From the NCBI RefSeq assembly GCF_024704725.1, contig NZ_JALIQS010000002.1, positions 434,001-498,000 of the forward strand: DNA of 64,000 bases, read 5' to 3'. Position numbers and translations under genes: made by a program. Of the stretch, positions 1-8,701 are shown piece by piece. A model generated the notes under the pieces. The model was given only the letters and a program-made list of their open reading frames with translations, had not been told where the DNA came from and did not search any database. Position 1 is the first letter of the stretch. Each line of letters starts with the position of its first letter. This DNA is from Shinella sp. CPCC 101442. GTDB lineage: Bacteria; Pseudomonadota; Alphaproteobacteria; Rhizobiales; Rhizobiaceae.

Positions 1-618
1 CACCGAGATGCAGCCGACGCCGCCATGGGCGTTGAAGCCGAGCGCGGTCGCATCCTCGCCCGAAAGCTGGACGAAATCCTTGCCACAGGTGATGCGTTGC
101 TCGGAAACACGCTCGATCTTGCCCGTCGCATCCTTGACGCCCATGATCGAGGGGTGCGCCTTGTGAAGCGCGCCCATCGTCTCCGGCGTCATGTCGACCA
201 CCGAGCGGCCGGGAATGTTGTAGATGACGATCGGCAGCTTCAAGGCGCCGGCAATCGCGGCATAATGCGCGAACAGGCCCTTCTGCGTGGGCTTGTTGTA
301 ATAGGGCGTTACGACGAGGACCGCGTCCGCACCGGCTTTTTCGGCGTGCTGGGCAAGATCGATCGCTTCTTTCGTATTGTTCGAGCCCGCACCGGCGATA
401 ACGGGGACACGGCCCTTCGCCACCTTGATGCAGAGTTCCACCACCCGTTTGTGCTCGTCATGCGACAGCGTCGGCGACTCGCCGGTGGTGCCCACCGGGA
501 CGAGGCCGTGGCTGCCCTCACCGATCTGCCATTCGACATGCGCGGCGAAGGCGTCTTCATCGACGGCGCCGGTATCGGTAAAAGGGGTGACGAGAGCGGG
601 AAGGGATCCCTTGAACAT
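1..618 (-). CDS. dapA: 4-hydroxy-tetrahydrodipicolinate synthase, 3' end outside window
   Basis: Partial gene: 206 codons from the start are visible and the 3' end runs off the left edge. The enzyme condenses pyruvate with aspartate semialdehyde in the cytoplasm, on the path to lysine and meso-diaminopimelate. The protein begins [13 protein letters not shown] and carries GTTGES (residues 43-48), Tyr107 and Tyr133 of the proton relay, Arg138, and the Schiff-base Lys162 in GVKDATG. The ATG at 618 has AGGAG six bases upstream. It diverges from the lytic transglycosylase, so both genes of the pair supply or remodel peptidoglycan. Identification is firm; only the C-terminal third is unseen. Confidence 0.96.
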   Translation of the reverse strand, partial: MFKGSLPALVTPFTDTGAVDEDAFAAHVEWQIGEGSHGLVPVGTTGESPTLSHDEHKRVVELCIKVAKGRVPVIAGAGSNNTKEAIDLAQHAEKAGADAVLVVTPYYNKPTQKGLFAHYAAIAGALKLPIVIYNIPGRSVVDMTPETMGALHKAHPSIMGVKDATGKIERVSEQRITCGKDFVQLSGEDATALGFNAHGGVGCISV

Positions 619-908
619 CCAGAACTCCTGAGGCCAGAGCCGCCCGTGGGCTTACATGCTTTGGCCGTATTCCGTGGTTAAAAACGCTGGCACAATAGTC
701 GGGTGACGGTCGTGCGGCAAGCGCCGAGACCGGCGTTTTTCATGCACAAACAAGGCGGAATTGGCTCTGACGCACGAATATTCGCTCCGCCTGATCCGTC
801 GCCTGGGATGAAGCGACCTTCACGGCTTCGTGAGAACAGCGGTTAAGGTTTCGTTAAGGCAACAAAGGGTTAATGAGTGTTCAGAAACAGGCGAAAATTC
901 ACGCGCCG

Positions 909-3005
909 ATGCGTCGCCTGCCACGGCATCCGGGACGTAGTATGATCTCGACAAACAGTTTCGCCCTTTGCGCCTTGCTGCTTGCCGGCATAGCCGGACT
1001 TGCGTTGCGCTCGTCGCCGGTGGAGGCAGACAGCACCGCCGAGATAAAGCCGCTCGGCTTTGCCGCCGAGATGCCGTCGAAGGATGTCATCACCAGCGCC
1101 ATTCCGCGCACCGACAGCGTGCCGACAGTCAGCGCCGAGCTGCGCGAGGGTCTCGATGCGCTCTCCAACCGCGATGCCGCTTCGGCGATCGCCATGCGCG
1201 ACCGCCTGCCTTCGACCAGCCTCGACCGCCATATCCTGACCTGGGCGATTGCCGTTTCCGGCCAGCGCGGCGTGCCCTCCTGGGAGATCGCCGGCGCCCA
1301 GCGCGAGCTGAAGGGCTGGCCCGGCCTGACGGTTCTGCGCGCCAACTCCGAACGGGCGATGGCCCGCGAGAACCCGCCGGCCGCGGACGTGCTCGCCGCT
1401 TTCGGCACCACCCGGCCGGAGACCGCAGAAGGCGCCATCGTGCTGTCGCGAGCGCTCGTCGCGACCAGCGAAACACCGCGCGCTACGGACATCCTGCGCT
1501 CCTTCTGGCAGAAGGAAGCGCTTTCCACCGACCTTGAGGACAGGATCCTTGCCGAATTCGGCACGCTGCTTGGCGCCGCGGATCACAAGATGCGCATGGA
1601 AATGCTGCTCTACCGCGATCGCGCGGAGCAGGCGCAGCGTTTTGGCGATCTCGGCAAGGCGCAATCGCTTTATCGCGCCTGGGCAGCCGTCATCCGCAAG
1701 AACAAGACGGCGGGCGACCTGATCAAGGCCGTGGATGCCGGCTGGCAGAAGGACCCGGCCTATACGTTCCTGCGTATTCGCTATCTGCGCAGCAAGGAGG
1801 CGTATCGCGCGGCCGGAAAACTCTTTGCCGCCATGCCCGACGATCCTGCCCGCCTGGTCAATCCGGGTGCCTGGTGGAACGAACAACGCATCGTTAGCCG
1901 CGGCCTTGCCGATCTCGGCGACTATCGCGATGCCTATCGCGTCGCCGCCCACCATGGCGCGGACGATCCGACCGATATCGTCGAGGCGGAATTCCATGCC
2001 GGCTGGTATGCGCTGCGCGATCTTGGCGATGCGAAGACGGCGGCACGCCACTTCCAGCGCATCCTGCAAACCTCCGACCGGCCCCTTTCTGTGTCCCGGG
2101 CCTGGTACTGGCTCGGCCGGGCGGCGGAAAAAGGCGCCCCCGGCGACGCCAAGGACTATTTTGCCAAGGCCGCGAACTTTCCCGGCACCTTCTACGGCCA
2201 GCTTGCCGGCGCGCGACTCGGCCGCAAGACACTGAACGTCGCCTATCCCACGCCGACGCCCGAAGAACGCACCAGCTTCCAGCAGCGCGAGGCCGTGCAG
2301 GCCATCACCCGCCTTCAGGCTGCCGGCCATGGCTGGCGCGCAGACAGCCTGTATCGGGCGCTTGCCGGCGAACTGATGAGCCCCGGCGAACTAGCCCTGC
2401 TCGCGGCGCAGGCCGAAAAGGGCAGCAATCATCAGCTATCGCTGCAGATCGGCAAGATCGCCTTCGGGCGCGGTATCGATGTCGCGGCGCTGGCCTTCCC
2501 CATCGGCGTGATCCCCGACGGAGCCAACATTTCCGGCTCTGGCAAGGCACTGGCCTATGCCATCGCGCGGCAGGAGAGCGCTTTCAATCCGGCCGCCATT
2601 TCACCGGCCAATGCACAAGGCCTCCTGCAACTGATGCCCGGCACGGCGCAGGGCGTCGCCAAGCGCTACGGCCTTGCCTATTCAAAGGAGCGGCTGACGA
2701 CGGATGCGGCCTATAACGCGACGCTCGGCGCACATTATCTCGGCGAGCAGATCAACGATTTCGGCGGCTCCTACGTCCTGACCTTCATCGCTTACAATGC
2801 CGGTCCGCGCCGCGTGCCGCAGTGGATCGCCCGCTATGGCGACCCGCGCGGCAAGCCGATCGACGAGGTGGTCGACTGGGTCGAGCGCATTCCCTTCTCC
2901 GAAACGCGAGGCTACGTACAGCGCGTGATGGAGAACTATCAGGTCTACAAGACCCGCCTCGGCCAGACCGCCGATATCGTGCACGACCTCAGCGTTGGCC
3001 GGTAA
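909..3005 (+). CDS. Soluble lytic murein transglycosylase (SLT domain), periplasmic
   Basis: About 700 residues. It cleaves the MurNAc-GlcNAc bond of peptidoglycan with formation of anhydro-muropeptides. A hydrophobic export segment (SFALCALLLAGIAGLAL) follows an Arg-rich stretch, then a long alpha-helical superhelix with TPR-like spacing, then a C-terminal SLT domain. That domain holds the catalytic Glu in ARQESAFNP (codon at 2574), GLLQLMPGTA and AYNAGPRRV. The start is uncertain: ATGs lie at 873, 909 and 942. The one at 942 has the best ribosome site (GGGA) but leaves the signal peptide without positive charges; 909 keeps them. Family length is usually 600-700 residues, so all fit. Confidence 0.92.
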   Translation: MRRLPRHPGRSMISTNSFALCALLLAGIAGLALRSSPVEADSTAEIKPLGFAAEMPSKDVITSAIPRTDSVPTVSAELREGLDALSNRDAASAIAMRDRLPSTSLDRHILTWAIAVSGQRGVPSWEIAGAQRELKGWPGLTVLRANSERAMARENPPAADVLAAFGTTRPETAEGAIVLSRALVATSETPRATDILRSFWQKEALSTDLEDRILAEFGTLLGAADHKMRMEMLLYRDRAEQAQRFGDLGKAQSLYRAWAAVIRKNKTAGDLIKAVDAGWQKDPAYTFLRIRYLRSKEAYRAAGKLFAAMPDDPARLVNPGAWWNEQRIVSRGLADLGDYRDAYRVAAHHGADDPTDIVEAEFHAGWYALRDLGDAKTAARHFQRILQTSDRPLSVSRAWYWLGRAAEKGAPGDAKDYFAKAANFPGTFYGQLAGARLGRKTLNVAYPTPTPEERTSFQQREAVQAITRLQAAGHGWRADSLYRALAGELMSPGELALLAAQAEKGSNHQLSLQIGKIAFGRGIDVAALAFPIGVIPDGANISGSGKALAYAIARQESAFNPAAISPANAQGLLQLMPGTAQGVAKRYGLAYSKERLTTDAAYNATLGAHYLGEQINDFGGSYVLTFIAYNAGPRRVPQWIARYGDPRGKPIDEVVDWVERIPFSETRGYVQRVMENYQVYKTRLGQTADIVHDLSVGR

Positions 3006-3077
3006 CGCCATATTTTGGGGATGACTTGACGCTGGAATCGGCGATGATGCCTTGTTTTTAACAAGCAAGGCATCGGC

Positions 3078-3971
3078 ATGACAGCTTCGGGCGCGCAGGC
3101 ATTCCGCGATATCTTTTTTACGAGCGAGGACGGCCTCAGACTGCACGCCCGCGACTATCCGGCCGCTACGTCAGGTGTCGAGGCGCGGCTACCGGTCATC
3201 TGCCTGCCCGGCCTCAGCCGCAACGCACGCGACTTCCACCAGCTTGCCCTGATGCTTGCTCATTCTCCAACGGCCCCTCGCCGGGTCATCGCCGTGGAGT
3301 ATCGTGGCCGCGGGCTTTCGCAATACGATCCGAACCCCGCCAACTACAATGTGATGATGGAATGCAAGGATGTGATCGCGCTCTGCGATACGCTCGGCGT
3401 TAAGCAGTGTCTCTTCATCGGCACCTCGCGCGGCGGATTGATCCTGCATATCATGACGGCGCTTCGACCCGATCTCATCGCAGCAACGATCCTGAACGAC
3501 ATCGGGCCGGAAATCGAAGTGCAAGGTCTCATGGAGATTAGGGATTACCTCGGACGCCGCTCGACCTTCTCATCCTTCGAGGAGGCCGCAGAGGCGCTGA
3601 CGGCGATACACGGTGCGACCTTTCCAACCCTCGATCCTGCCGATTGGCTGGACATGGCTCACGCGCTCTACACCGAGCGCGACGGGTCTGTCGTCGCCGA
3701 CTACGATCCTGCCCTGAACGACCAGCTTGGCACCATCGATTTCAGCAAGCCCCTGCCGACGCTTTGGCCGCAATTCGAAAGCCTTGCCGAGAAACCGATA
3801 CTGATCGTCCGCGGCGAGCATTCAAACCTCTTCTCCGCCCAGACGCTGCAAGCCATGGCGGAAAACCGGGCGAACGTCACGGCACAAACGGCTGAGGGTC
3901 AAGGCCACGCCCCCCTCCTGCACCGTCAGGACGTCTTCCAGCCCCTGTTTGCATTTCTCTCAAGATTCTGA
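3078..3971 (+). CDS. Alpha/beta hydrolase
   Basis: A 297-residue protein with the alpha/beta-hydrolase fold. Visible elements are the oxyanion stretch CLPGLSRN (residues 42-49), the nucleophile elbow GTSRGG with Ser117, a likely acid near residue 246 (VRGEHSN) and His277 in GQGHAPLL. Together these give a complete Ser-His-acid triad. The substrate cannot be told from sequence; relatives include esterases, haloalkane dehalogenase-like and C-C bond hydrolases. It has no signal peptide, so it is cytoplasmic. It lies 72 bases after the transglycosylase, with a small hairpin (3051-3065) in the gap, and may be read from the same transcript. Confidence 0.88.
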   Translation: MTASGAQAFRDIFFTSEDGLRLHARDYPAATSGVEARLPVICLPGLSRNARDFHQLALMLAHSPTAPRRVIAVEYRGRGLSQYDPNPANYNVMMECKDVIALCDTLGVKQCLFIGTSRGGLILHIMTALRPDLIAATILNDIGPEIEVQGLMEIRDYLGRRSTFSSFEEAAEALTAIHGATFPTLDPADWLDMAHALYTERDGSVVADYDPALNDQLGTIDFSKPLPTLWPQFESLAEKPILIVRGEHSNLFSAQTLQAMAENRANVTAQTAEGQGHAPLLHRQDVFQPLFAFLSRF

Positions 3972-4052
3972 GCCGCCTGCGGGCCGCTACGTGCCCTGCC
4001 CCGTGTCACTCGGGGCCGATATAGAAGGCTATGCGTCAGGGGCCTCCTAATG

Positions 4053-4068
4053 CTTACGTTACCGTAAG
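4053..4068. promoter_or_regulatory. Palindrome CTTACG-N4-CGTAAG
   Basis: Perfect 6-bp inverted repeat around TTAC. It lies between the convergent hydrolase and porin genes, where no promoter is expected. A near-identical palindrome precedes the DUF2147 gene at 27074. The shape resembles sites of MerR-type regulators, but its function here is unknown. Confidence 0.3.
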
Positions 4069-4165
4069 TCAAAACGGGCAGATCGATATGAGCCCCACCA
4101 CATCGATAGCCCTTCAAGTGGAGAGTTGCCGGCAGTTGGGCAGAACACAGCCCCTAAACGCGAAA

Positions 4166-4193
4166 ACCCGCAGCTCTTCTCAGAGCTGCGGGT
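4166..4193 (-). terminator. Rho-independent terminator of the porin gene
   Basis: Perfect 11-bp stem (ACCCGCAGCTC / GAGCTGCGGGT) with a 6-base loop. On the minus strand it is followed by TTTTCGCG. It sits 21 bases beyond the porin stop codon. Confidence 0.85.
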
Positions 4194-4214
4194 CTCTATC
4201 CGACCTAGGTCAGA

Positions 4215-5246
4215 TTAGAACGAACGCTGGAAGCGGATCATACCACCCCAGGAGTCGTCGGTGCCGTCGTCGTAGTAAGCAACTTCCGGCGTTACAACGA
4301 AGCCCGGTACAACGGTGAAGTTAGCGTTGGCGACAGCAGCGAGAGCGTCGTTGTCGTCGAACGAAACCTGTGCGTTGAGGGTTACGCGTTCGGTAACGGC
4401 AGCAGATGCGCCGAGCCAGACAGCCCAGTCGCCACCCCAGGTAGCGTAGGCGTTCTTAACAGCGCCGTCTGTGTTCCAGCCAGCCATTGCGAAGACCGAT
4501 ACGCCACCGAAGGTGCCGTCAGCGCGGAGCTTGAATGCGCCTTCTTCGATTGCTGCGTCGTAACCGCCGACAGCGCGGATGCCGAAGGCGCCGGTCGAGT
4601 AACCGATACCGCCAACGATGTTCGGAACGTAGTCGCGGCCGCCCTGGTTGCCGTCATCGGTATCTTCGAGCGAGACTACAGCCGTGAGGCCCGAGCCGTT
4701 GTCGTAGTTGTACTGGATGACGTTGGCGTCGTAGATGCCGCCCGAGATCAGGTCGTCCTGGATCACGTTGCCGGCGTAGCCTACGAAGGTGTAGAACGCG
4801 GTTTCCGACTTACCGACGCGGAAGCCAGCGAGGTCGATGTAAGCGAAGTTCAGCGAGGAACCGCCAGCTTCACCGGACTGAGCGTGGAAGCGGGCTTCAA
4901 CGAAGGTCTTCAGGGCGCCGTATTCGGTGTCCGAAGCCGTTTCGAGGTTCAGCGTGAAACGACCGTAGGTGTTCCACTCGTCGCCGCCGTGCGTGCCACG
5001 ACCGTTTGCGCCGTTTGCGTCGAGGCCGAGCAGTTCACCGCCCTTAACGTCGAAACGAACGTAGCCGCCGATCTTGAGGCAGGTTTCGGTGCCCGGGATG
5101 TAGAAGAAGCCGGTGCCGAATGCGTCGCAAACGCGAACGTATTCCATGGGCTCGGGCTCGGCAGCAACGATAGCGTCGGCAGCCTGAGCGCCGGATACTG
5201 CTGCGAGAGCTGCAGCGGAGCCGAGAAGAAGGCTCTTGATGTTCAT
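4215..5246 (-). CDS. Outer-membrane porin, Porin_2 family (Omp2b/RopA-like)
   Basis: A 343-residue general-diffusion porin of the Rhizobiales type. The signal peptide MNIKSLLLGSAAALAAVSGAQA ends in AxA. It is followed by the acidic EPEPMEYVRVCDAFG segment, a disulfide pair (VCDAFG and ETCLKIGGYVRF) typical of the family, beta-strand alternation throughout, and a C-terminal Phe (IRFQRSF) that serves as the outer-membrane assembly signal. The start at 5246 is set by GGAGGTC just upstream. The reading frame remains open for 64 more codons upstream, but these lack a signal peptide. It is monocistronic with its own terminator. Codon choice is less G/C-ending (many T- and A-ending codons), as expected of a very highly expressed gene. 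Confidence 0.95.
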   Translation of the reverse strand: MNIKSLLLGSAAALAAVSGAQAADAIVAAEPEPMEYVRVCDAFGTGFFYIPGTETCLKIGGYVRFDVKGGELLGLDANGANGRGTHGGDEWNTYGRFTLNLETASDTEYGALKTFVEARFHAQSGEAGGSSLNFAYIDLAGFRVGKSETAFYTFVGYAGNVIQDDLISGGIYDANVIQYNYDNGSGLTAVVSLEDTDDGNQGGRDYVPNIVGGIGYSTGAFGIRAVGGYDAAIEEGAFKLRADGTFGGVSVFAMAGWNTDGAVKNAYATWGGDWAVWLGASAAVTERVTLNAQVSFDDNDALAAVANANFTVVPGFVVTPEVAYYDDGTDDSWGGMIRFQRSF

Positions 5247-5569
5247 TTCTGACCTCCAGTCAAAAAGTTTCAAACGGGTCTGGGTTTTTTGCTGAAGGAC
5301 AGCGTTCCCTGCCCCATCCCCAAGTTCAAGAAGTGGACGATCAACCGCCCCTGCTTCCGAGAGTGAAAATACTCGACGCGGTTCCGTAAGCAATCTCCAA
5401 ACTGAAACGAGGCGGACTTTGTGACTGCCTTCGCCCAACGCTGTTGCGGAAAGGACACAAAATGGCGGAGGGGATCGCTAAAAGTTTATGGATTATTAAC
5501 AAAACACCTTATGAAGCGGGCACTTAGCACATTGTGACGAGGCGTCGCCCTTGCCGCGGAATGGGCGAA

Positions 5570-5590
5570 ATGAAGGCAAAACGCCTTCAT
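5570..5590. repeat. Inverted repeat ATGAAGGC / GCCTTCAT
   Basis: Perfect 8-bp arms around AAAAC. On the minus strand the hairpin is followed by TTTCGCCC. It lies about 325 bases upstream of the porin start and could be a weak terminator, an operator or part of a small RNA. Confidence 0.35.
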
Positions 5591-5854
5591 AAACATGGCG
5601 GCGGCGTCTTTTGGCACCCCTGCTCCGCTCCGATGCACGGGCGCTCGTCACATCGAAAGCGGGAATCGCATGTCATTCCAAAGGGGTCGATTCGTCGCGA
5701 TTCTGCGCGTCGGAGCGGTTTTGGAAGACATACGGGTGGGCAGCCAGTGCCATAGGCCGGCAGCTCGCAAGCGCTACAGAGACCTGCCCCCTTGGCAGAA
5801 TGCGCCGTATTCCCATGCCCCGTATGTCGGCTCGCTCCGGCCAAGACAAACGAA

Positions 5855-5879
5855 AGCCCGGGACGATCGATCCCGGGCT
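5855..5879 (-). terminator. Terminator after the first RTX gene
   Basis: Perfect 9-bp stem AGCCCGGGA / TCCCGGGCT with a 7-base loop. On the minus strand it is followed by TTCGTTTGTCTT. It lies 55 bases beyond the RTX stop codon. Confidence 0.75.
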
Positions 5880-5933
5880 CCGCTTCTTTAATAGGCTGGC
5901 GCGCGGTCAAACCGTTTTACAGCCGGTTTCGTC

Positions 5934-6839
5934 CTAGAAGAGAAAGTCGCTGGCCGTGAGATCGGAGATATCGACGCTTTTCAAGACGATCACGTCGCCC
6001 TTCGCCGCATCGATGAGAACGTCGCTGCCGCTCTGGTAGATGCGGTGGCCATAGAAGAGCTGCTGGTAATTGGCGATCGTCGCGACGCCGCTGAGATCGA
6101 TGATGTCGTGATCGCTGCCCTTCGCGTCGAAATCGGTGATGGTGTCGCGGCCGAAACCGCTCACGAATTCGAAGATATCGGCATCGCCGCCGCCCGTGAG
6201 CTTGTCTACGCCGGCGCCGCCGTTCAGCACATCGCCGCCCGCACCTCCCGACAGCGTGTCGTTGCCGGCCTCGCCGCGGAAGTAGTTGTTGGCGCCGTCA
6301 CCCTTGATCACATCGCCAAACTTCGTGCCGATGATGTTTTCGACGCTTGTCATCGTATTGAGGCCGCCACCGGCATAGCGCACGCTCGTCACGCCGTTTG
6401 CAGCATTGATCTCGAAGCGCAGACCCGCTTTGATCGCGGAGAAATCCAGCATGTCATAGCCGGCACCGCCGCGGTAGGCATCGTTGCCGGCGCTGGCCAC
6501 GAAATAGTCATGTCCCTTGCCGCCGGAAAAGATGTTGTCATAGGCGTTGCCGACAAAATAGTCGTCGCCGCTGCCGCCCGTGATCTCCTCGATGGAAACC
6601 AGCGTGTCATGCAGCCGGCCGTTGGCATAAACGTCGCTTTTTCCGGAGCCGTTCAGAACGATCGAAAGACGGCCGGCATAGCTGCTGAAGTCAACCCGAT
6701 CCCAGCCGGCACCGCCGTCGATCCGGTCATCTCCCCCACTGGCATAGAAGACATCGTTACCGGCACCGCCATAAAGAGAATCATTGCCCCACGTGCCGGA
6801 AAGCTTGTCCGCGAATTTCGTACCCTTAACCAAGGCCAT
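5934..6839 (-). CDS. RTX-type calcium-binding protein, probable type I secretion substrate
   Basis: A 301-residue acidic protein built almost wholly of RTX (hemolysin-type) nonapeptide blocks. Examples are GGAGNDVFY near residue 23, GGAGWDRVDF, GGSGDDYFVG, GGAGYDMLDF and GGAGVDKLTGG near residue 240. Such repeats bind Ca2+ and fold outside the cell after export by a type I (ABC/HlyD/TolC) system. It has no Sec signal peptide and ends in SDLTASDFLF, a C-terminal secretion-signal-like tail. The ATG at 6839 has GGAG upstream; an extension of 37 codons further upstream has no matching features. No enzymatic domain is visible, so it may be structural or adhesive. Confidence 0.85.
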   Translation of the reverse strand: MALVKGTKFADKLSGTWGNDSLYGGAGNDVFYASGGDDRIDGGAGWDRVDFSSYAGRLSIVLNGSGKSDVYANGRLHDTLVSIEEITGGSGDDYFVGNAYDNIFSGGKGHDYFVASAGNDAYRGGAGYDMLDFSAIKAGLRFEINAANGVTSVRYAGGGLNTMTSVENIIGTKFGDVIKGDGANNYFRGEAGNDTLSGGAGGDVLNGGAGVDKLTGGGDADIFEFVSGFGRDTITDFDAKGSDHDIIDLSGVATIANYQQLFYGHRIYQSGSDVLIDAAKGDVIVLKSVDISDLTASDFLF

Positions 6840-7083
6840 TTGCCGCTCCGTGGGCTGAAGTGATGCCCGCACAGTAGGCTGGCACGACGCCACGAGAAAG
6901 CAGAAGCCGGAATTAACGCTAACAGCGACAAGTTTAACGATAACGCCCACGAGCCTTCATTCGACCCGATACCGGTTCACGCGCCGCATGGACGGCGCAC
7001 AGGATCGCTGGAGTGATCCAAGAGGGAAATTGAAATTTTCCGCTTCGCATCTTCGATCATGACGATCTTCGGAAGGGGAAAAC

Positions 7084-7173
7084 TGGCGGAGAAGAAGGGA
7101 TTCGAACCCTCGATACCGTTCCCGGTATACTCCCTTAGCAGGGGAGCGCCTTCGACCACTCGGCCACCTCTCC
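7084..7173 (-). tRNA. tRNA-Ser, anticodon GCT
   Basis: The 90-base gene includes an encoded CCA. The acceptor stem GGAGAGG pairs with CTTCTCC, followed by discriminator G and CCA. The D-arm has GCCGAGTGGTCGAAGGC, the anticodon loop CTGCTAA reads AGC/AGU serine codons, the variable arm is long as in class II tRNAs, and the T-loop is GTTCGAATC. Confidence 0.97.
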
Positions 7174-7581
7174 GCTCGCGGCTTCACTATGCGGCAGAGC
7201 TTGCGATTGCAAGGCTTTTTTGCCGGCCGAGGCGAAATGAAACCCTCTTTGGCGATTTTCCGGATTTTTCCGCATGACCGCCGGTGCAAACGTCGGCAAG
7301 CGTGGCACCTCTGCGTGTCGGAAGGGATTGAAAAGGCGGGAATCGCTCCGTGATTCTCGAGCGCCATCTTGAGGGGCGGCCATTCGGGCACGATGCGCGG
7401 ATGAAGGCGATGGCAAAGGCCACCTCCGGCGCGTGTCTGCGGGCTCCATCGCCGCCTGCCTGCAAAATTCCGAACATTCGCCTCGAAATCGCCGCGCCAC
7501 TCCCGTCCTGTTCAACGGCGGTTCAGCTTGCCGGCGCTAGATATCGTGCAACAAGCCCTTGATGCGGAAAGGAATGCGAAC
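7174..7581. other. Non-coding interval between tRNA-Ser and second RTX gene
   Basis: 408 bases. It contains the tRNA promoter and a small hairpin at 7200-7213 followed on the plus strand by six T residues. The rest should hold the promoter of the RTX gene. No gene is supported here. Confidence 0.45.
7186..7213 (-). promoter_or_regulatory. Likely sigma-70-type promoter of tRNA-Ser
   Basis: Minus-strand CTTGCA (7213-7208), a 16-base spacer and CATAGT (7191-7186). The -10 box ends 12 bases before the mature tRNA 5' end. Match to consensus is moderate. Confidence 0.4.
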
Positions 7582-8640
7582 ATGACAGTCATTATTGACG
7601 GCTCGGAAGAGGACGACCTCATCATCCAGAACTACAGGATCGCGCTGGAGGTTCGCACCTTTGAGGGGGATGACGAGATCAGACTGAACCGCGTCGACAA
7701 GTTCGGCGGCTCCAACTGGGTCGATGCCGGCAGCGGAAACGACCTCGTGATCAACAGCTTCGAGGGCGACAATCTCATCTACCTCGGCTCGGGCAACGAT
7801 CTCTATATACACAGCGGCGCGGCCAGCGATCCGGACTATTTCGACAAGGTTTATGGCGGCAGCGGCAACGACACCTTCAAGGTGAAGAGCTACCAGAGCG
7901 TCTACAACGGCGACAGCGGCAAGGACACCTTCTACTCCGTGGGCTTTGAAAACAGCTTCAACGGCGGCAATGACAGCGACACGATCAATTACTCCCTGCA
8001 GGATTCCAGCAGCGAGAAAGGGCTCGGCATCCATGTCAACCTCAGCAAGGGCCAAGCCTGGGCCATTTCGGGCCGGATCGAAACCCTGTCGCGCATAGAG
8101 AATGCAACCGGCACCGGCTATGACGACACGCTGGTCGGCACGAGCGGCGCCAACATTCTCAAGGGCGGCAGCGGCAGGGACCAGCTCGAAGGCCTCGCCG
8201 GCAACGACAAGCTCTATGGCGGCAACGGCGTCGACGTGCTCTATGGCGATGCCGGCAATGACCGCCTTTATGGCAACTCGGGCAATGACCGTCTCTACGG
8301 CGGGTCGGGCAAGGACTTCCTGGTCGGCGGCTCGGGCGCCGATACATTCGGCTTCACCCGTCTCTCCGACAGCAAGGTCGGCTCGCAGCGCGACGTCATC
8401 GACGACTTCAATCCCGACAGCGATGGCGACAGGATCAATCTCAGCGTGCTCGACGCCAACATCAACACGTCCGCCAACAACAGGTTCGTGTTCATCGGCA
8501 AGGACAGCTTCTCCGGCACGGCCGGCGAACTGCGCTACTCCGGCACGGTCATTTCGGGCGATGTCGACGGTGACGGCATTGCCGATTTCCAGATCGATGC
8601 CGGCCTGGACAAGTACTATGCGAGCGACTTCCTGCTCTGA
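7582..8640 (+). CDS. RTX-type calcium-binding protein, probable type I secretion substrate
   Basis: A 352-residue acidic protein. Its first half is an irregular beta-roll with scattered GSGND motifs. Residues about 185-250 are canonical RTX repeats (GGSGRDQLEG, LAGNDKLYGG, DAGNDRLYG, GGSGKDFLVGG). The last 100 residues match the serralysin-type C-terminal module (SGADTFGFTRLSD, RDVIDDFNPDSDGDRI, DVDGDGIADF). It ends KYYASDFLL, like the tail of the neighbouring RTX protein. No Sec signal is present, as expected for type I export. The chosen ATG at 7582 starts the conserved part; an upstream ATG at 7528 adds 18 unremarkable residues. No protease domain is seen. Transporter genes are not in this window. 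Confidence 0.86.
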   Translation: MTVIIDGSEEDDLIIQNYRIALEVRTFEGDDEIRLNRVDKFGGSNWVDAGSGNDLVINSFEGDNLIYLGSGNDLYIHSGAASDPDYFDKVYGGSGNDTFKVKSYQSVYNGDSGKDTFYSVGFENSFNGGNDSDTINYSLQDSSSEKGLGIHVNLSKGQAWAISGRIETLSRIENATGTGYDDTLVGTSGANILKGGSGRDQLEGLAGNDKLYGGNGVDVLYGDAGNDRLYGNSGNDRLYGGSGKDFLVGGSGADTFGFTRLSDSKVGSQRDVIDDFNPDSDGDRINLSVLDANINTSANNRFVFIGKDSFSGTAGELRYSGTVISGDVDGDGIADFQIDAGLDKYYASDFLL

Positions 8641-8663
8641 GCGGATGCGCTTTTGGACAATCG

Positions 8664-8688
8664 AACGCCGGGGCCCTGCCCCGGCGTT
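8664..8688 (+). terminator. Terminator after the second RTX gene
   Basis: 11-bp stem AACGCCGGGGC / GCCCCGGCGTT with a 3-base loop, then TTTC. It lies 24 bases after the stop. The hairpin is symmetrical and could also stop the convergent MarR gene. Confidence 0.75.
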
Positions 8689-8701
8689 TCACATGCGCGG
8701 C

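Larger units (their letters stand above)
5247..5933. other. Long non-coding interval between porin and RTX gene
   Basis: 687 bases without a convincing gene. It holds the porin 5' region (an AT-rich stretch near 5480-5520 is the likely promoter area), an 8-bp inverted repeat at 5570-5590, and the RTX-gene terminator at 5855-5879. Short open frames here have no ribosome site or recognisable protein features. A small RNA cannot be excluded. Confidence 0.5.

Noticed and set aside
4031-4318. A 95-codon plus-strand frame across the hydrolase-porin gap
   Set aside because: It runs through the porin terminator hairpin and into the porin gene antisense; no protein features.
6800-7173. tRNA-Ser as an integration site for a genomic island
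   Set aside because: No second copy of the tRNA 3' end, no integrase gene and no composition change could be found; only the RTX pair remains as a hint.
7200-7221. Hairpin CTTGC-GATT-GCAAG followed by T6 on the plus strand
   Set aside because: No plus-strand gene ends upstream; the sequence coincides with the tRNA-Ser promoter on the other strand, so it is probably coincidental.
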